Below, piece by piece: positions 16,679-25,052 of a DNA stretch of 64,000 bases. Numbering within the stretch: the first letter of the stretch is position 1; the number at the start of each line of letters is the position of its first letter. The notes below the pieces were generated by a model. The model worked only from the letters and a program-made list of their open reading frames with translations, was not told where the DNA came from and made no database searches. Source of the stretch: Ardenticatenaceae bacterium (GTDB lineage: Bacteria > Chloroflexota > Anaerolineae > Promineifilales > Promineifilaceae); contig WYBM01000027.1 in NCBI GenBank assembly GCA_011525915.1, positions 62,001-126,000 on the forward strand, read 5' to 3'. The translations under genes and the position numbers were made by a program.

Positions 16679-18094
16679 CTAATAGGCGCCCTTACCACCC
16701 AATGCATGGGGAATGGTTTGTAACATAATACGAATGTCCAGCCCCACTGACCAATTTTCAATGTAATAAATATCCAGCAGGCACAATTCATCAAAGGTCA
16801 GATCAGAACGGCCGCTCACCTGCCACAGCCCGGTAATGCCCCCGATCACCGACAGGCGCTGTTTGTGCCAGGGCTTGTACGCGGCTACCTCTTCCAGCAG
16901 CGGTGGGCGTGGTCCCACCAGGCTCATTTGTCCCCGTAAGACGTTGTAAAGCTGGGGCAGCTCATCCAGGCTGGCCCGGCGAATGATCTTACCTACACGT
17001 GTCAACCGGGGATCATCTTTCATTTTAAAGAGGGGGCCATCGGCCTGGTTAAAGGCCAACAGCGCTTCTTTTTGCTCATCAGCGCCCACCACCATAGAAC
17101 GAAATTTAACCATTTTAAAGGGCCGGCCATCCTTGCCAACACGTGAGCCATAGTACAGTATGGGGCCGGGAGAATCCAGTTTAATAGCCATGGCGATCAC
17201 GGCCGTGACTACCATGGCCGGCACAGACAGCAATAAAATGACGCCCAGGTCCAGCAGCCGCTTGGCAATCTGCTGCCCTCGGCTGATGCCCGCCTCACGT
17301 ACCCGTAACGTAGGGATACCGGCCATATTGTTCATCTCCACCCGGTTCATGCTTAGTTGCAGCAAATCTGGCACTACCTGTGCCCGCAGGCCGTGCACCT
17401 GGCAGGTTTGCAGCAGTCGGGCGATCTCCTGATGCTGTTCACCGGGGATGGCAATGAACACGGTATGCAGCTGCGGCTGTTGGCACAAGATGGTTTCTAG
17501 ATCAGTAAACGTGCCCAAGTTGGGAATACGGCCCAAACCGATGTTGTTTTCACTACGACCGTCATGCAGATACCCAATCGCCCGAAAACCCAGGTCTGGC
17601 CGGGCCAGCAATGTGCGGATGACGCTGCGCCCCACTTCGCCGGAACCCAACACCAATACACGGTCGGCCAGTTTTCCACGCTGGTAAAGCACAGACAAAA
17701 TCAGGCGGCGCAGCAGCCGTGCCAGACTGACCAGCGTGACAATTACTACAAAAGCCCAAAAGAACAGCAGTCGCGAAAAGGGGGTAGGTTGTACAAAAAA
17801 GGTGAAGGCTACCATCAGGCCAATGCCGGCAGCCGTGGCATAGGTAATGCGTGACGCCTCGTCCAGCCAGAATTCGCCACGCCGCCGCTGCCACACCCCC
17901 ATTTGTGAAAAGGTAAAGATAAGCAGCAGCGTCAGCACACCCTGCTGCAAGAGGTAGTCAGGGTAGGGCTCATAAAAAGCCACCCGCCGCAGCAACTGCC
18001 AGTCATAACGGATCAGGTAAGCCAGGGCAAAACCCACATTGATGAGAAGTACATCACCAATAACCGTGATATTCCGTATCTTCCTTTTTGTCAT
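16679..18094 (-). CDS. Polyprenyl-phosphate sugar phosphotransferase (exopolysaccharide)
   Basis: Initiating enzyme that transfers a sugar-1-phosphate to undecaprenyl phosphate. 471 residues from the chosen start: four to five N-terminal membrane helices, a CoA-binding-3-like Rossmann domain (VLVLGSGEVGRSV), another helix, and the C-terminal Bac_transf catalytic domain (KFRSM, DELPQLYNVLRG, SLVGPRPP, GLWQVSGRS). A longer reading frame exists upstream, but it would overlap the preceding GT4 gene by 175 nt. The ATG at 18094 lies 22 nt after that gene and has GGGAAGAAGG before it. Confidence 0.9.
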   Translation of the reverse strand: MTKRKIRNITVIGDVLLINVGFALAYLIRYDWQLLRRVAFYEPYPDYLLQQGVLTLLLIFTFSQMGVWQRRRGEFWLDEASRITYATAAGIGLMVAFTFFVQPTPFSRLLFFWAFVVIVTLVSLARLLRRLILSVLYQRGKLADRVLVLGSGEVGRSVIRTLLARPDLGFRAIGYLHDGRSENNIGLGRIPNLGTFTDLETILCQQPQLHTVFIAIPGEQHQEIARLLQTCQVHGLRAQVVPDLLQLSMNRVEMNNMAGIPTLRVREAGISRGQQIAKRLLDLGVILLLSVPAMVVTAVIAMAIKLDSPGPILYYGSRVGKDGRPFKMVKFRSMVVGADEQKEALLAFNQADGPLFKMKDDPRLTRVGKIIRRASLDELPQLYNVLRGQMSLVGPRPPLLEEVAAYKPWHKQRLSVIGGITGLWQVSGRSDLTFDELCLLDIYYIENWSVGLDIRIMLQTIPHALGGKGAY

Positions 18095-18116
18095 CCTTCT
18101 TCCCAATGACCGGCGG

Positions 18117-19283
18117 TTAGGGGCCGTCGGCCAGCGCCAGGCGGTAGGCGGCAGCCGTTTGCCGCCCGGCACGTTTCCAAGAAAATTGGCTGGCGTGTGC
18201 CAGCCCTTGCGCCCGCATTTTAGCGGATAATTCTGGATCGTGTAGTACGGCCGTGATCCGTTCTGCCAGGCCGGCCACATCATGTGGTGCAAACATTAAC
18301 CCCGCTTCTCCGGCCGCCTCAGGAATAGAAGAGCTGCCGGCGGCAACCACGGGGGTGCCGCAAGCCATGGCCTCTATCACTGGCATGCCAAACCCTTCAT
18401 ACAATGACGGAAAAACCAACAGTTCGGCCGCGTTATACCACAGTGGCAGTTCATCGTCTGGCACATAACCGGTAAAGTGCACCCGGTCAGCCAGCCCCAG
18501 CGCCTGCACCCGGGCAAAAATCTCATCATACAACCACCCCTTGCCGCCGATGAGTACGAGCTGCAAAGCCGGCTCGTTAAGCCGGGCAAACGCTTCCAGC
18601 AGCACGGGAATGTTCTTACGGGGTTGTAGGGTACCTACGTGCAGCAGGTAACGGCCGTGTCCCTTCTCCTGCCGGAACTGCCGGACTTCATCTGCTGCAT
18701 AGGGCCGGTACACCACATCCACCCCGGGATACACCACGTCTATGCGTGAAAGCGGTACGCCAAAAAAGCGGTGCACATCCTGGCGACCTGATTCTGAGAT
18801 GGTGATGATGCGGCGCGCCCTGCGGCAAGAACGGCGCGTCTGATGGGTAAGGTACCACCGCTGGGCACGGGGGAACCGGTCCGGGAAGTGCACAAAACTC
18901 AGGTCATACACGGTGATCACCGTGGGGCAGTTAACGACGATGGGGGTGACAAAAGCCATGCTGTGCAGCAAGTCCACCCGGCACTGCCTGGCCTGTACAG
19001 GCCAGCCCAGCTGTTCCCAGGCAATGCGTGCGCTGCGCTTCTCAGTGGGCCATTTGGTAGACACGGCCGTGAACCCTGGCCGCGGCAGCCCACCTGCCTG
19101 GTGTCGTGTAAAAATGATGTAATCCAGCCCTTCATTCAACGGCAAATGGTGCAGCACCTGGGCAATGTACTGGTGAATGCCAGCCCGCCGATAGCCAGCT
19201 TCTCCAGAGAGCAAGTGGGCGTTGATGCCAACACGCACGTTTCTAGTAGACTGGACATGATGATCTTTCTGTACCTCAAGCAT
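18117..19283 (-). CDS. Family 4 glycosyltransferase
   Basis: 388-residue GT-B fold retaining glycosyltransferase. N-terminal acceptor domain (VRVGINAHLLSG, YRRAGIHQY), C-terminal donor domain with GTLQPRKN, and the EX7E motif in YEGFGMPVIEAMACGTPVV. It is probably a mannosyl- or similar transferase acting on the lipid-linked sugar made by the phosphotransferase encoded 22 nt downstream. The ATG lies about 8 nt after a good -10, with no ribosome site, so the mRNA may be leaderless. Confidence 0.88.
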   Translation of the reverse strand: MLEVQKDHHVQSTRNVRVGINAHLLSGEAGYRRAGIHQYIAQVLHHLPLNEGLDYIIFTRHQAGGLPRPGFTAVSTKWPTEKRSARIAWEQLGWPVQARQCRVDLLHSMAFVTPIVVNCPTVITVYDLSFVHFPDRFPRAQRWYLTHQTRRSCRRARRIITISESGRQDVHRFFGVPLSRIDVVYPGVDVVYRPYAADEVRQFRQEKGHGRYLLHVGTLQPRKNIPVLLEAFARLNEPALQLVLIGGKGWLYDEIFARVQALGLADRVHFTGYVPDDELPLWYNAAELLVFPSLYEGFGMPVIEAMACGTPVVAAGSSSIPEAAGEAGLMFAPHDVAGLAERITAVLHDPELSAKMRAQGLAHASQFSWKRAGRQTAAAYRLALADGP

Positions 19284-19291
19284 AAGGTGCG

Positions 19292-19320
19292 ATTATAGCC
19301 AAAGCTATTTGTAGGGTGAA
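19292..19320 (-). promoter_or_regulatory. Promoter of the GT4-phosphotransferase pair
   Basis: Minus-strand TTCACC (19315-19320), 17-nt spacer, TATAAT (19292-19297). The -10 ends 8 nt before the GT4 start codon, so transcription would begin at or next to the ATG. Confidence 0.5.
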
Positions 19321-19460
19321 TAGTGTCTACTTGACGCTCATATAAGCCTATGGTAGACTGCGTTATGTTTACTCATGTTTGACATAAATGTGAACGCAGC
19401 GCCGTTCGCCAGCAGTACTCCATCCACATCAATCATGGTTCATATGAAGAGGAGACCCCT

Positions 19461-20060
19461 ATGAAAAATCCAACAAGCCACCGCCACTGGATGTTGTTAG
19501 GTTTTGTGATGATGGCGCTTGTATTGGCCGCTTGTGAACGGCCGGCACCCGCCCCTGATACGCTGCCAACACCTACCGGCGTTCCAGCAGCAACCATTCC
19601 CGTGATATTACCCACAGCGCCACCGGCCACGGCCGTGCCACCTGAAGCCCAACCTACGCCAGAACCAACCATCCCGCCCGCCCCCGAACCTACAACCGTC
19701 TCCCCCGCGCCCGGTAACAACCAGGGACAAACCGTGCATATCGTGGCTCCTGGTGACACATTGTACAATGTCAGCCTACGTTATGGGGTGTCCGTGGAAG
19801 AGATCATGGCGGCCAACAATCTCACCAATCCCAATGCCCTGACCATTGGACAGCAATTAACCATTCCTGCACCTGGGACTGTTGCCCAACCGCCCGTCCC
19901 TGGCAGCGAGCAAACACACCTGGTCAGCCGGGGTGAGAATCTGTTTCGCATTGGCTTACAATATGGCTGCACGGTAGATCAGCTTTCTGCTTACAATAAC
20001 ATTCCCTACCCGTATACCATTTATGTAGGTGACCAGATTCGTATTCCGGCAGATTGTTAA
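19461..20060 (+). CDS. Lipoprotein with two LysM domains
   Basis: 199-residue exported lipoprotein. Signal peptide with a lipobox LAAC (Cys25), then a Pro/Thr/Ala-rich linker (27-88), then two LysM peptidoglycan-binding domains (about 91-137 starting VHIVAPGDTLYNVS, and 152-197 starting HLVSRGENLFRIG). It is anchored in the membrane and reaches into the cell wall. No enzymatic domain is present. AGAGGAG precedes the ATG. A strong terminator follows. It is divergent from the GT4 gene. Confidence 0.9.
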   Translation: MKNPTSHRHWMLLGFVMMALVLAACERPAPAPDTLPTPTGVPAATIPVILPTAPPATAVPPEAQPTPEPTIPPAPEPTTVSPAPGNNQGQTVHIVAPGDTLYNVSLRYGVSVEEIMAANNLTNPNALTIGQQLTIPAPGTVAQPPVPGSEQTHLVSRGENLFRIGLQYGCTVDQLSAYNNIPYPYTIYVGDQIRIPADC

Positions 20061-20072
20061 CCGGTAGAAGGC

Positions 20073-20105
20073 AGAGATTGGAGAGCACGTAAATCTCCAA
20101 TCTCT
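20073..20105 (+). terminator. Rho-independent terminator after the LysM gene
   Basis: A perfect 12-bp stem (AGAGATTGGAGA, 20073-20084, with 20094-20105) and a 9-nt loop are followed by a T-rich tract (CCCCCTTTTCTTTTTG). The tract runs almost into the start codon of the Nudix gene at 20125. Confidence 0.8.
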
Positions 20106-20124
20106 GATCCCCCTTTTCTTTTTG

Positions 20125-20661
20125 ATGAAACCCACCGCCTCAGAAGTGGTCTGGCAGGGTTCCTCCTGGCACCTGCGGGTGGACACACTTCATCTGCCTG
20201 ATGACACGGCCGTAACCCGCGGTACCATTGTGCACCCGGGGTCTGTTGTCCTGGTTCCCTTACGGCCGTCTGAACAAGGACCGGAAGTGCTGATGCTCCG
20301 CCAGTACCGGCTGTCATTAGCCAGCACCATTCTGGAGTTACCGGCCGGCACCCGCGACTGGGATGAAGCGTGGCTAAGCTGTGCCCAACGCGAACTGCGG
20401 GAAGAAACCGGCTACCGCGCTGAACGTTTTACGCACCTGGGTGACATCTGGCCCGCCCCCGGCCTGACAGATGAGGTGATGAAAATTTATGTGGCCCAAG
20501 AGCTGACACCAGACCCCCTACCCGGCGATGTAGATGAAGCCATTGAATTAACCCCCATGCCCCTGAATGCCCTGATCACCATGGCGCAAGACGGCCGTTT
20601 GCAAGATGCCAAAAGCATCGTGGCCTTGTGGCGCACGGCCGTTTCCCTCCACTATACCTGA
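20125..20661 (+). CDS. Nudix hydrolase, ADP-ribose pyrophosphatase-like
   Basis: 178 residues. The Nudix box is present in a GTRDWDEAWLSCAQRELREE-type region followed by TGYRAE (residues about 72-95), preceded by the LELPAG motif typical of ADP-ribose/sugar-nucleotide hydrolases. It likely hydrolyses ADP-ribose or a related nucleoside diphosphate compound. The ATG at 20125 is only 19 nt past the terminator stem and lacks a ribosome site, so expression may be weak or by read-through. Contains four ACGGCCGT copies. Confidence 0.88.
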   Translation: MKPTASEVVWQGSSWHLRVDTLHLPDDTAVTRGTIVHPGSVVLVPLRPSEQGPEVLMLRQYRLSLASTILELPAGTRDWDEAWLSCAQRELREETGYRAERFTHLGDIWPAPGLTDEVMKIYVAQELTPDPLPGDVDEAIELTPMPLNALITMAQDGRLQDAKSIVALWRTAVSLHYT

Positions 20662-20809
20662 CCAACTTCCTAGTACCCAAGTACGGTAACAGTAAGAAGA
20701 ATTGTAAGGTTGCCTGAAAGACCTACCTATTAGGATGCTTGTACACTGGGCAGAATAAAGCAACATAAACCTATAGAACCCCCTTTATTCATTTTGGAGG
20801 TCTGGAGCT

Positions 20810-22384
20810 GTGAAGGAAGAAGTAAACGTAGCTAACAAGGATGTCATTATCATTGGCGGTGGTCCCGCCGGGCTAACCGCCGCCCATGAGCTTACCAGGC
20901 ACAATATACGGCCTGTCGTCCTGGAAAAATTAGACAAAGTGGGGGGAATTGCCCGCACAGAAAATTACAAAGGTTACCACTTCGACATGGGTGGGCACCG
21001 GTTTTTTACCAAACTGCCAGAAGTCAACCAATTCTGGCATGACGTCTTGGGGGATGACTTTTTACATCGCCCCCGCCTTTCCCGTATCTATTACAAAAAT
21101 AAATACTTTAATTATCCCCTGAAACCCTTTAACGCCCTGGGGGGACTTGGCCTTATCGAGGGAATGCGTATTTTTACAAGCTACCTGCGCTGGCACCTGT
21201 TCCCCTACAAAGAAGAAGAAACTTTTGAGCAATGGGTAACCAATCGTTTTGGCAAACGGCTGTTTGAAACATTCTTTAAATCCTATACCGAAAAGGTGTG
21301 GGGGATTCCCTGCACAGAACTGAAAGCAGATTGGGCCGCACAGCGTATCAAGGACTTGTCTCTAAAAACCGCCATCACCACCATGTTCCTGAAGCCACGG
21401 CGCACCATCAAGACGCTGATAGAGTCCTTTGATTACCCCCGCCAGGGGCCTGGCATGTTATGGACGGCCGTGAAAAAGCAGGTTGAACAACGAGGTGGCG
21501 CCGTTCATCTGAACAGCAATGTTACAGGCATCAATCGGCAAGGTAACCGGATCACAAGCGTGGTCATAGAGCATAACGGCCGTACGGAAACCATTTCGGG
21601 CAGCAATTTTATCTCCAGTATGCCTGTCACCCTCTTCTTAAAACGGCTCAACCCACCGCCACCGCCTCGTGTGCTGGAAGCGGCCAGCCGCTTAAAATAC
21701 CGCGATTTTCTTACCGTTTGTCTCATTGTAGACAAACCAGACCTCTTCCCCGATAACTGGATTTACATCCACGACCCTAACGTTAATGTAGGCCGCATCC
21801 AAAATTACAAAAATTGGAGCGCCGACATGGTCCCTACCCAGACCCATACCAGCCTGGGCTTAGAATATTTCTGCAATGAAGGGGATAAAACCTGGACCAT
21901 GAACGATGCAGATCTGATCGAACTGGGCAAACGTGAACTTGTGCAAATTGGCCTGGCTTGTTATGACGATGTGATAGATGGCTGCGTGTTCCGTGTAGAA
22001 AAATCATACCCTGTCTACGACGCCGACTATGCAGATCATCTGGAAACCATCAAAACCTACATAAGCCGTTTCCAAAACTTCCAAACCATTGGCCGCAATG
22101 GGTTGCATCGTTACAACAACCAGGATCACGCCATGCTCACCGGCATGTTGGCGGTACGCAACATCCTACACGGTGAGCGACACAACCTTTGGCTGGTGAA
22201 TGCGGAACAAGAGTACCATGAAGTCATCCTGACCAAAGAGACGCCCCATACGCCCAAACCTGCCGTTTCCACACCCCGTATCTTGGGACAGGTGCTGCCT
22301 CTTATCGACGACGCCGCTTTAGGCGTATCTTTGTGGCTGGTGACCGCCCTTCTTACCTACTTTCTCACCTTGCTTCTGGTATAA
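20810..22384 (+). CDS. FAD-dependent oxidoreductase, UDP-galactopyranose-mutase-like
   Basis: 524 residues with an N-terminal FAD Rossmann motif (DVIIIGGGPAGLTAAHEL), the GHRFFT segment seen in protoporphyrinogen oxidase/UGM-type amine oxidases, and a hydrophobic C-terminal tail (about 500-524) that could anchor it in the membrane. GTG start with GGAGG 11 nt upstream. It lies among sugar-assembly genes, so a role in modifying a glycan or polyprenyl-linked substrate is plausible. It is too long and divergent to call it UGM. Confidence 0.75.
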   Translation: MKEEVNVANKDVIIIGGGPAGLTAAHELTRHNIRPVVLEKLDKVGGIARTENYKGYHFDMGGHRFFTKLPEVNQFWHDVLGDDFLHRPRLSRIYYKNKYFNYPLKPFNALGGLGLIEGMRIFTSYLRWHLFPYKEEETFEQWVTNRFGKRLFETFFKSYTEKVWGIPCTELKADWAAQRIKDLSLKTAITTMFLKPRRTIKTLIESFDYPRQGPGMLWTAVKKQVEQRGGAVHLNSNVTGINRQGNRITSVVIEHNGRTETISGSNFISSMPVTLFLKRLNPPPPPRVLEAASRLKYRDFLTVCLIVDKPDLFPDNWIYIHDPNVNVGRIQNYKNWSADMVPTQTHTSLGLEYFCNEGDKTWTMNDADLIELGKRELVQIGLACYDDVIDGCVFRVEKSYPVYDADYADHLETIKTYISRFQNFQTIGRNGLHRYNNQDHAMLTGMLAVRNILHGERHNLWLVNAEQEYHEVILTKETPHTPKPAVSTPRILGQVLPLIDDAALGVSLWLVTALLTYFLTLLLV

Positions 22385-22411
22385 ATTGTGGTGAGGTAAA
22401 GGCCCTAAGGG

Positions 22412-22487
22412 CTCGTTTACAATGAACTTGGTGTTTGAAAGTGATCACCATTCAGTTGGGTGTTTTTCTGGACTGATGACTGATTAG
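22412..22487. repeat. Dispersed intergenic repeat E, second copy of D
   Basis: Shares with 16582-16678 the blocks CTCGTTTACAATGA, TGGTGTTT, GAAAGTGATCAC, AGTTGGGTGTTTTTCTGG and ACTGATGACTG in the same order and orientation, and lies 28 nt after a plus-strand stop codon. Confidence 0.8.
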
Positions 22488-22559
22488 CTGGCAAACGTCC
22501 AAAGTTGTTTTTGAGCGAGCTCTAAGGCGGGGTTATAGGCCAGCCCCACCTTGGTCACG

Positions 22560-22588
22560 TTGATTTATCCCCATTTGAGTGTTATAAA
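22560..22588 (+). promoter_or_regulatory. Leaderless promoter of the GT2 gene
   Basis: TTGATT (22560-22565), 17-nt spacer, TATAAA (22583-22588), then the GT2 ATG 7 nt later. This arrangement also decides the GT2 start, because the longer frame would begin upstream of the promoter. Confidence 0.6.
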
Positions 22589-22595
22589 AGCAGTC

Positions 22596-23624
22596 ATGTT
22601 TATTTCTGTCATTATTCCCGTTCACAACGGCCGTGACACTTTACCTCGGTGTCTGGATGCCCTTAATCAGACCCTGTACAAGGAGTGGGAGTGCATTGTG
22701 GTGGATGATGGCTCTACCGACGATTCCGCCACCATCGCGCGTGAACGAGGCGTGCGGGTGATCCATAGCGCCCGCGGTGGTCCGGCACTGGCACGTAACA
22801 TGGGGGGGCAGGCCGCCCGGGGAGATGTTCTCTTTTTTCTGGATGCCGATGTCTTGGTGCAGCCGGGCACCATGGGTCATGCAGCCGCCACGTTAAAGGC
22901 CTACCCTGACCTGGCCGCCTGTTTTGGCTCCTATGATAATGCTCCCACAGAGGCAAATTTTCTGTCGCAATATCGCAACTTACTCCATCACTACGTCCAT
23001 CAACACGCTAACGATGAGGCCTCTACGTTTTGGAGCGGCTGCGGCGCAATTAAACGTGACATTTTTCTGGAGATGGGGGGGTTCAACGTGACCGCTTTCC
23101 CCCGGCCCAGCATTGAAGATATTGAGTTAGGGTATCGGCTGCGAGCCGCAGGGTACCAAATTCGCCTGGAAAAATTATTGCAGGTGACCCATATGAAACG
23201 GTGGACAGCCCGCCAGGTGCTGATTACAGATGTGCGCGACCGGGCTGTTCCCTGGTCACGGCTGCTGGTGCAAGACGGCACCGTGACCAATGATTTAAAT
23301 TTGCAAACGACCCAACGTGTGAGTACAGGTATGGCATTTTTGGGGCTGGGAGGCCTGTTTCTGACCCTCTTTTCACCGTGGGGCTGGTTGTGGGCAGTCA
23401 CGGCCGTGGGCAGTCTCATGGGGTTAAATTTAAAATTTTACCGCTTCTTATGGCGCCAGCGTGGGCTTCTTTTTATGCTGGCAGCCATCCCCTGGCACTG
23501 GTTCTACTTCCTCTACAGCGGGGCATCATTTATGGCCGTGCTGCTCATGCACCGGTTGGGTTGGCTGGCAAAAGTAGGCGACCAGCCACAGCCGCTGCCC
23601 CACCCCTTCACCTCAGTGGAATAA
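22596..23624 (+). CDS. Family 2 glycosyltransferase, membrane-attached
   Basis: 342 residues from the chosen start. GT-A fold with MFISVIIPVHNG at the N-terminus, nucleotide-binding VVDDGSTDDS, metal-binding DADV (DXD-like) in FFLDADVLV, and an EDIELGYRLRAAG motif. Two to three membrane helices at the C-terminus (about 250-330). It probably transfers an activated sugar to a polyprenyl-linked acceptor at the inner face of the membrane. It lies between the FAD oxidoreductase and the 3-dehydrase genes, all on the plus strand. Confidence 0.88.
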   Translation: MFISVIIPVHNGRDTLPRCLDALNQTLYKEWECIVVDDGSTDDSATIARERGVRVIHSARGGPALARNMGGQAARGDVLFFLDADVLVQPGTMGHAAATLKAYPDLAACFGSYDNAPTEANFLSQYRNLLHHYVHQHANDEASTFWSGCGAIKRDIFLEMGGFNVTAFPRPSIEDIELGYRLRAAGYQIRLEKLLQVTHMKRWTARQVLITDVRDRAVPWSRLLVQDGTVTNDLNLQTTQRVSTGMAFLGLGGLFLTLFSPWGWLWAVTAVGSLMGLNLKFYRFLWRQRGLLFMLAAIPWHWFYFLYSGASFMAVLLMHRLGWLAKVGDQPQPLPHPFTSVE

Positions 23625-23715
23625 TCCCCAACCACCTGCTGACGGCCGTCTTCGTCGGTTAATCGGCGTGAAGTCAAAGTAGCCAACTTTCCACTTTTGC
23701 ACTAAGCTACCCCAC

Positions 23716-25035
23716 ATGAACAAGAGCGAGGAACTCCGGCAGCGTATTCTGGCGCTGGTACAGGCCTTTTACGAAGTGGAACATGCCCAGACAACGTTCG
23801 TCCCTGGCGAGTCTGAAGTACCTGTTTCCGGTCGTGTGTTTGATGCTGCCGAACTGCTAAACCTGGTAGACGCCTCGCTGGACTTTTGGCTGACCACCGG
23901 CCGCTACGCCGAACAATTTGAGCGGGAATTTGCCCGCACCATGGGTACACGTCACGCTATTTTATGCAACTCTGGTTCCTCCGCTAACCTGCTGGCACTG
24001 TCGGCACTGACATCCCCCAAACTAGAAGACCGCCAGCTTCAACCCGGCGATGAAGTCATTACTGTGGCCGCCGGGTTTCCCACAACGGTCAACCCTATTG
24101 TGCAGAATCAGTTGACGCCGGTTTTTTTAGACATTGATCTGGGCACCTACAATATAGCGGTAGAAAATCTGGAAGCGGCCGTTTCCCCCCGCACCAAAGC
24201 TATTATGATCGCCCATACCCTGGGTAACCCGTTTAACCTGGAGGCCGTGATGGCCGTGGCCAACAGACACAATTTGTGGCTGATTGAAGACAATTGTGAT
24301 GCCGTGGGGTCTACCTATCACGGCCGTCTTACCGGCTCATTTGGTCACCTGGCCACTGTTAGTTTTTACCCCGCCCACCACATCACCATGGGCGAAGGTG
24401 GCTGTGTATTAACCCGCCATGCCCAGCTTAAAAAACTTATTGAATCCTTCCGAGATTGGGGGCGCGATTGTTGGTGTGCCCCCGGTGTGGCCAACACCTG
24501 CGGCAAACGGTTTGATTGGCAGCTTGGCGACCTGCCTTGTGGCTATGACCACAAATATATTTACTCCCACATTGGGTATAACCTGAAAATGACCGATATG
24601 CAGGCCGCCATCGGTGTGGCCCAGCTAAAAAAGCTGGCGCACTTTACACAAATTCGCCAGCGTAACTGGCGCTACCTGTATGAGGGTCTGCAACCTTACG
24701 AGCCCTATTTTCTGCTGCCACAGGCGACGCCAAACAGTGACCCCAGTTGGTTTGGCTTTCTGCTCACGGTGCGGGAAGATGCCCCCTTCAGCCGGAATGC
24801 GTTGGTACGCTACCTGGATGAGCGGCGCATTGCTACACGGCTGCTGTTCAGCGGCAACCTCACCCGCCAGCCAGCCTACCAGAACGTACCCTACCGTGTG
24901 GTGGGTGACCTGACAAATACCGACACGGTCATGAACCAAACCTTCTGGATTGGCGTCTACCCCAGGCTCACCCTGGATATGTTAGACTACGTTTTAAGCG
25001 TCTTTGCTGATTTTATACACTCCTATGGGCTATGA
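23716..25035 (+). CDS. rfbH: CDP-4-keto-6-deoxyglucose 3-dehydrase (E1, RfbH/AscC type)
   Basis: 439-residue DegT/DnrJ-family protein. The usual PLP lysine is replaced by His (His221 in [13 protein letters not shown]), as in E1 dehydrases, which use PMP. The [2Fe-2S] ligands fit the E1 pattern C-X57-C-X1-C-X7-C exactly: Cys194, Cys252, Cys254 and Cys262. It should therefore remove the 3-OH of CDP-4-keto-6-deoxy-D-glucose on the way to 3,6-dideoxyhexoses, with electrons from an E3 flavoprotein reductase. No E3, CDP-glucose synthase or 4,6-dehydratase gene is in the window. Complete and of normal length. Confidence 0.92.
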   Translation: MNKSEELRQRILALVQAFYEVEHAQTTFVPGESEVPVSGRVFDAAELLNLVDASLDFWLTTGRYAEQFEREFARTMGTRHAILCNSGSSANLLALSALTSPKLEDRQLQPGDEVITVAAGFPTTVNPIVQNQLTPVFLDIDLGTYNIAVENLEAAVSPRTKAIMIAHTLGNPFNLEAVMAVANRHNLWLIEDNCDAVGSTYHGRLTGSFGHLATVSFYPAHHITMGEGGCVLTRHAQLKKLIESFRDWGRDCWCAPGVANTCGKRFDWQLGDLPCGYDHKYIYSHIGYNLKMTDMQAAIGVAQLKKLAHFTQIRQRNWRYLYEGLQPYEPYFLLPQATPNSDPSWFGFLLTVREDAPFSRNALVRYLDERRIATRLLFSGNLTRQPAYQNVPYRVVGDLTNTDTVMNQTFWIGVYPRLTLDMLDYVLSVFADFIHSYGL

Positions 25036-25052
25036 TCTGAGGGTCGGCACCC

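Noticed and set aside
20810-22384. UDP-galactopyranose mutase (glf) call
   Set aside because: The FAD fold fits, but the length, the hydrophobic C-terminus and the missing typical mutase motifs do not, so it is left as an oxidoreductase.
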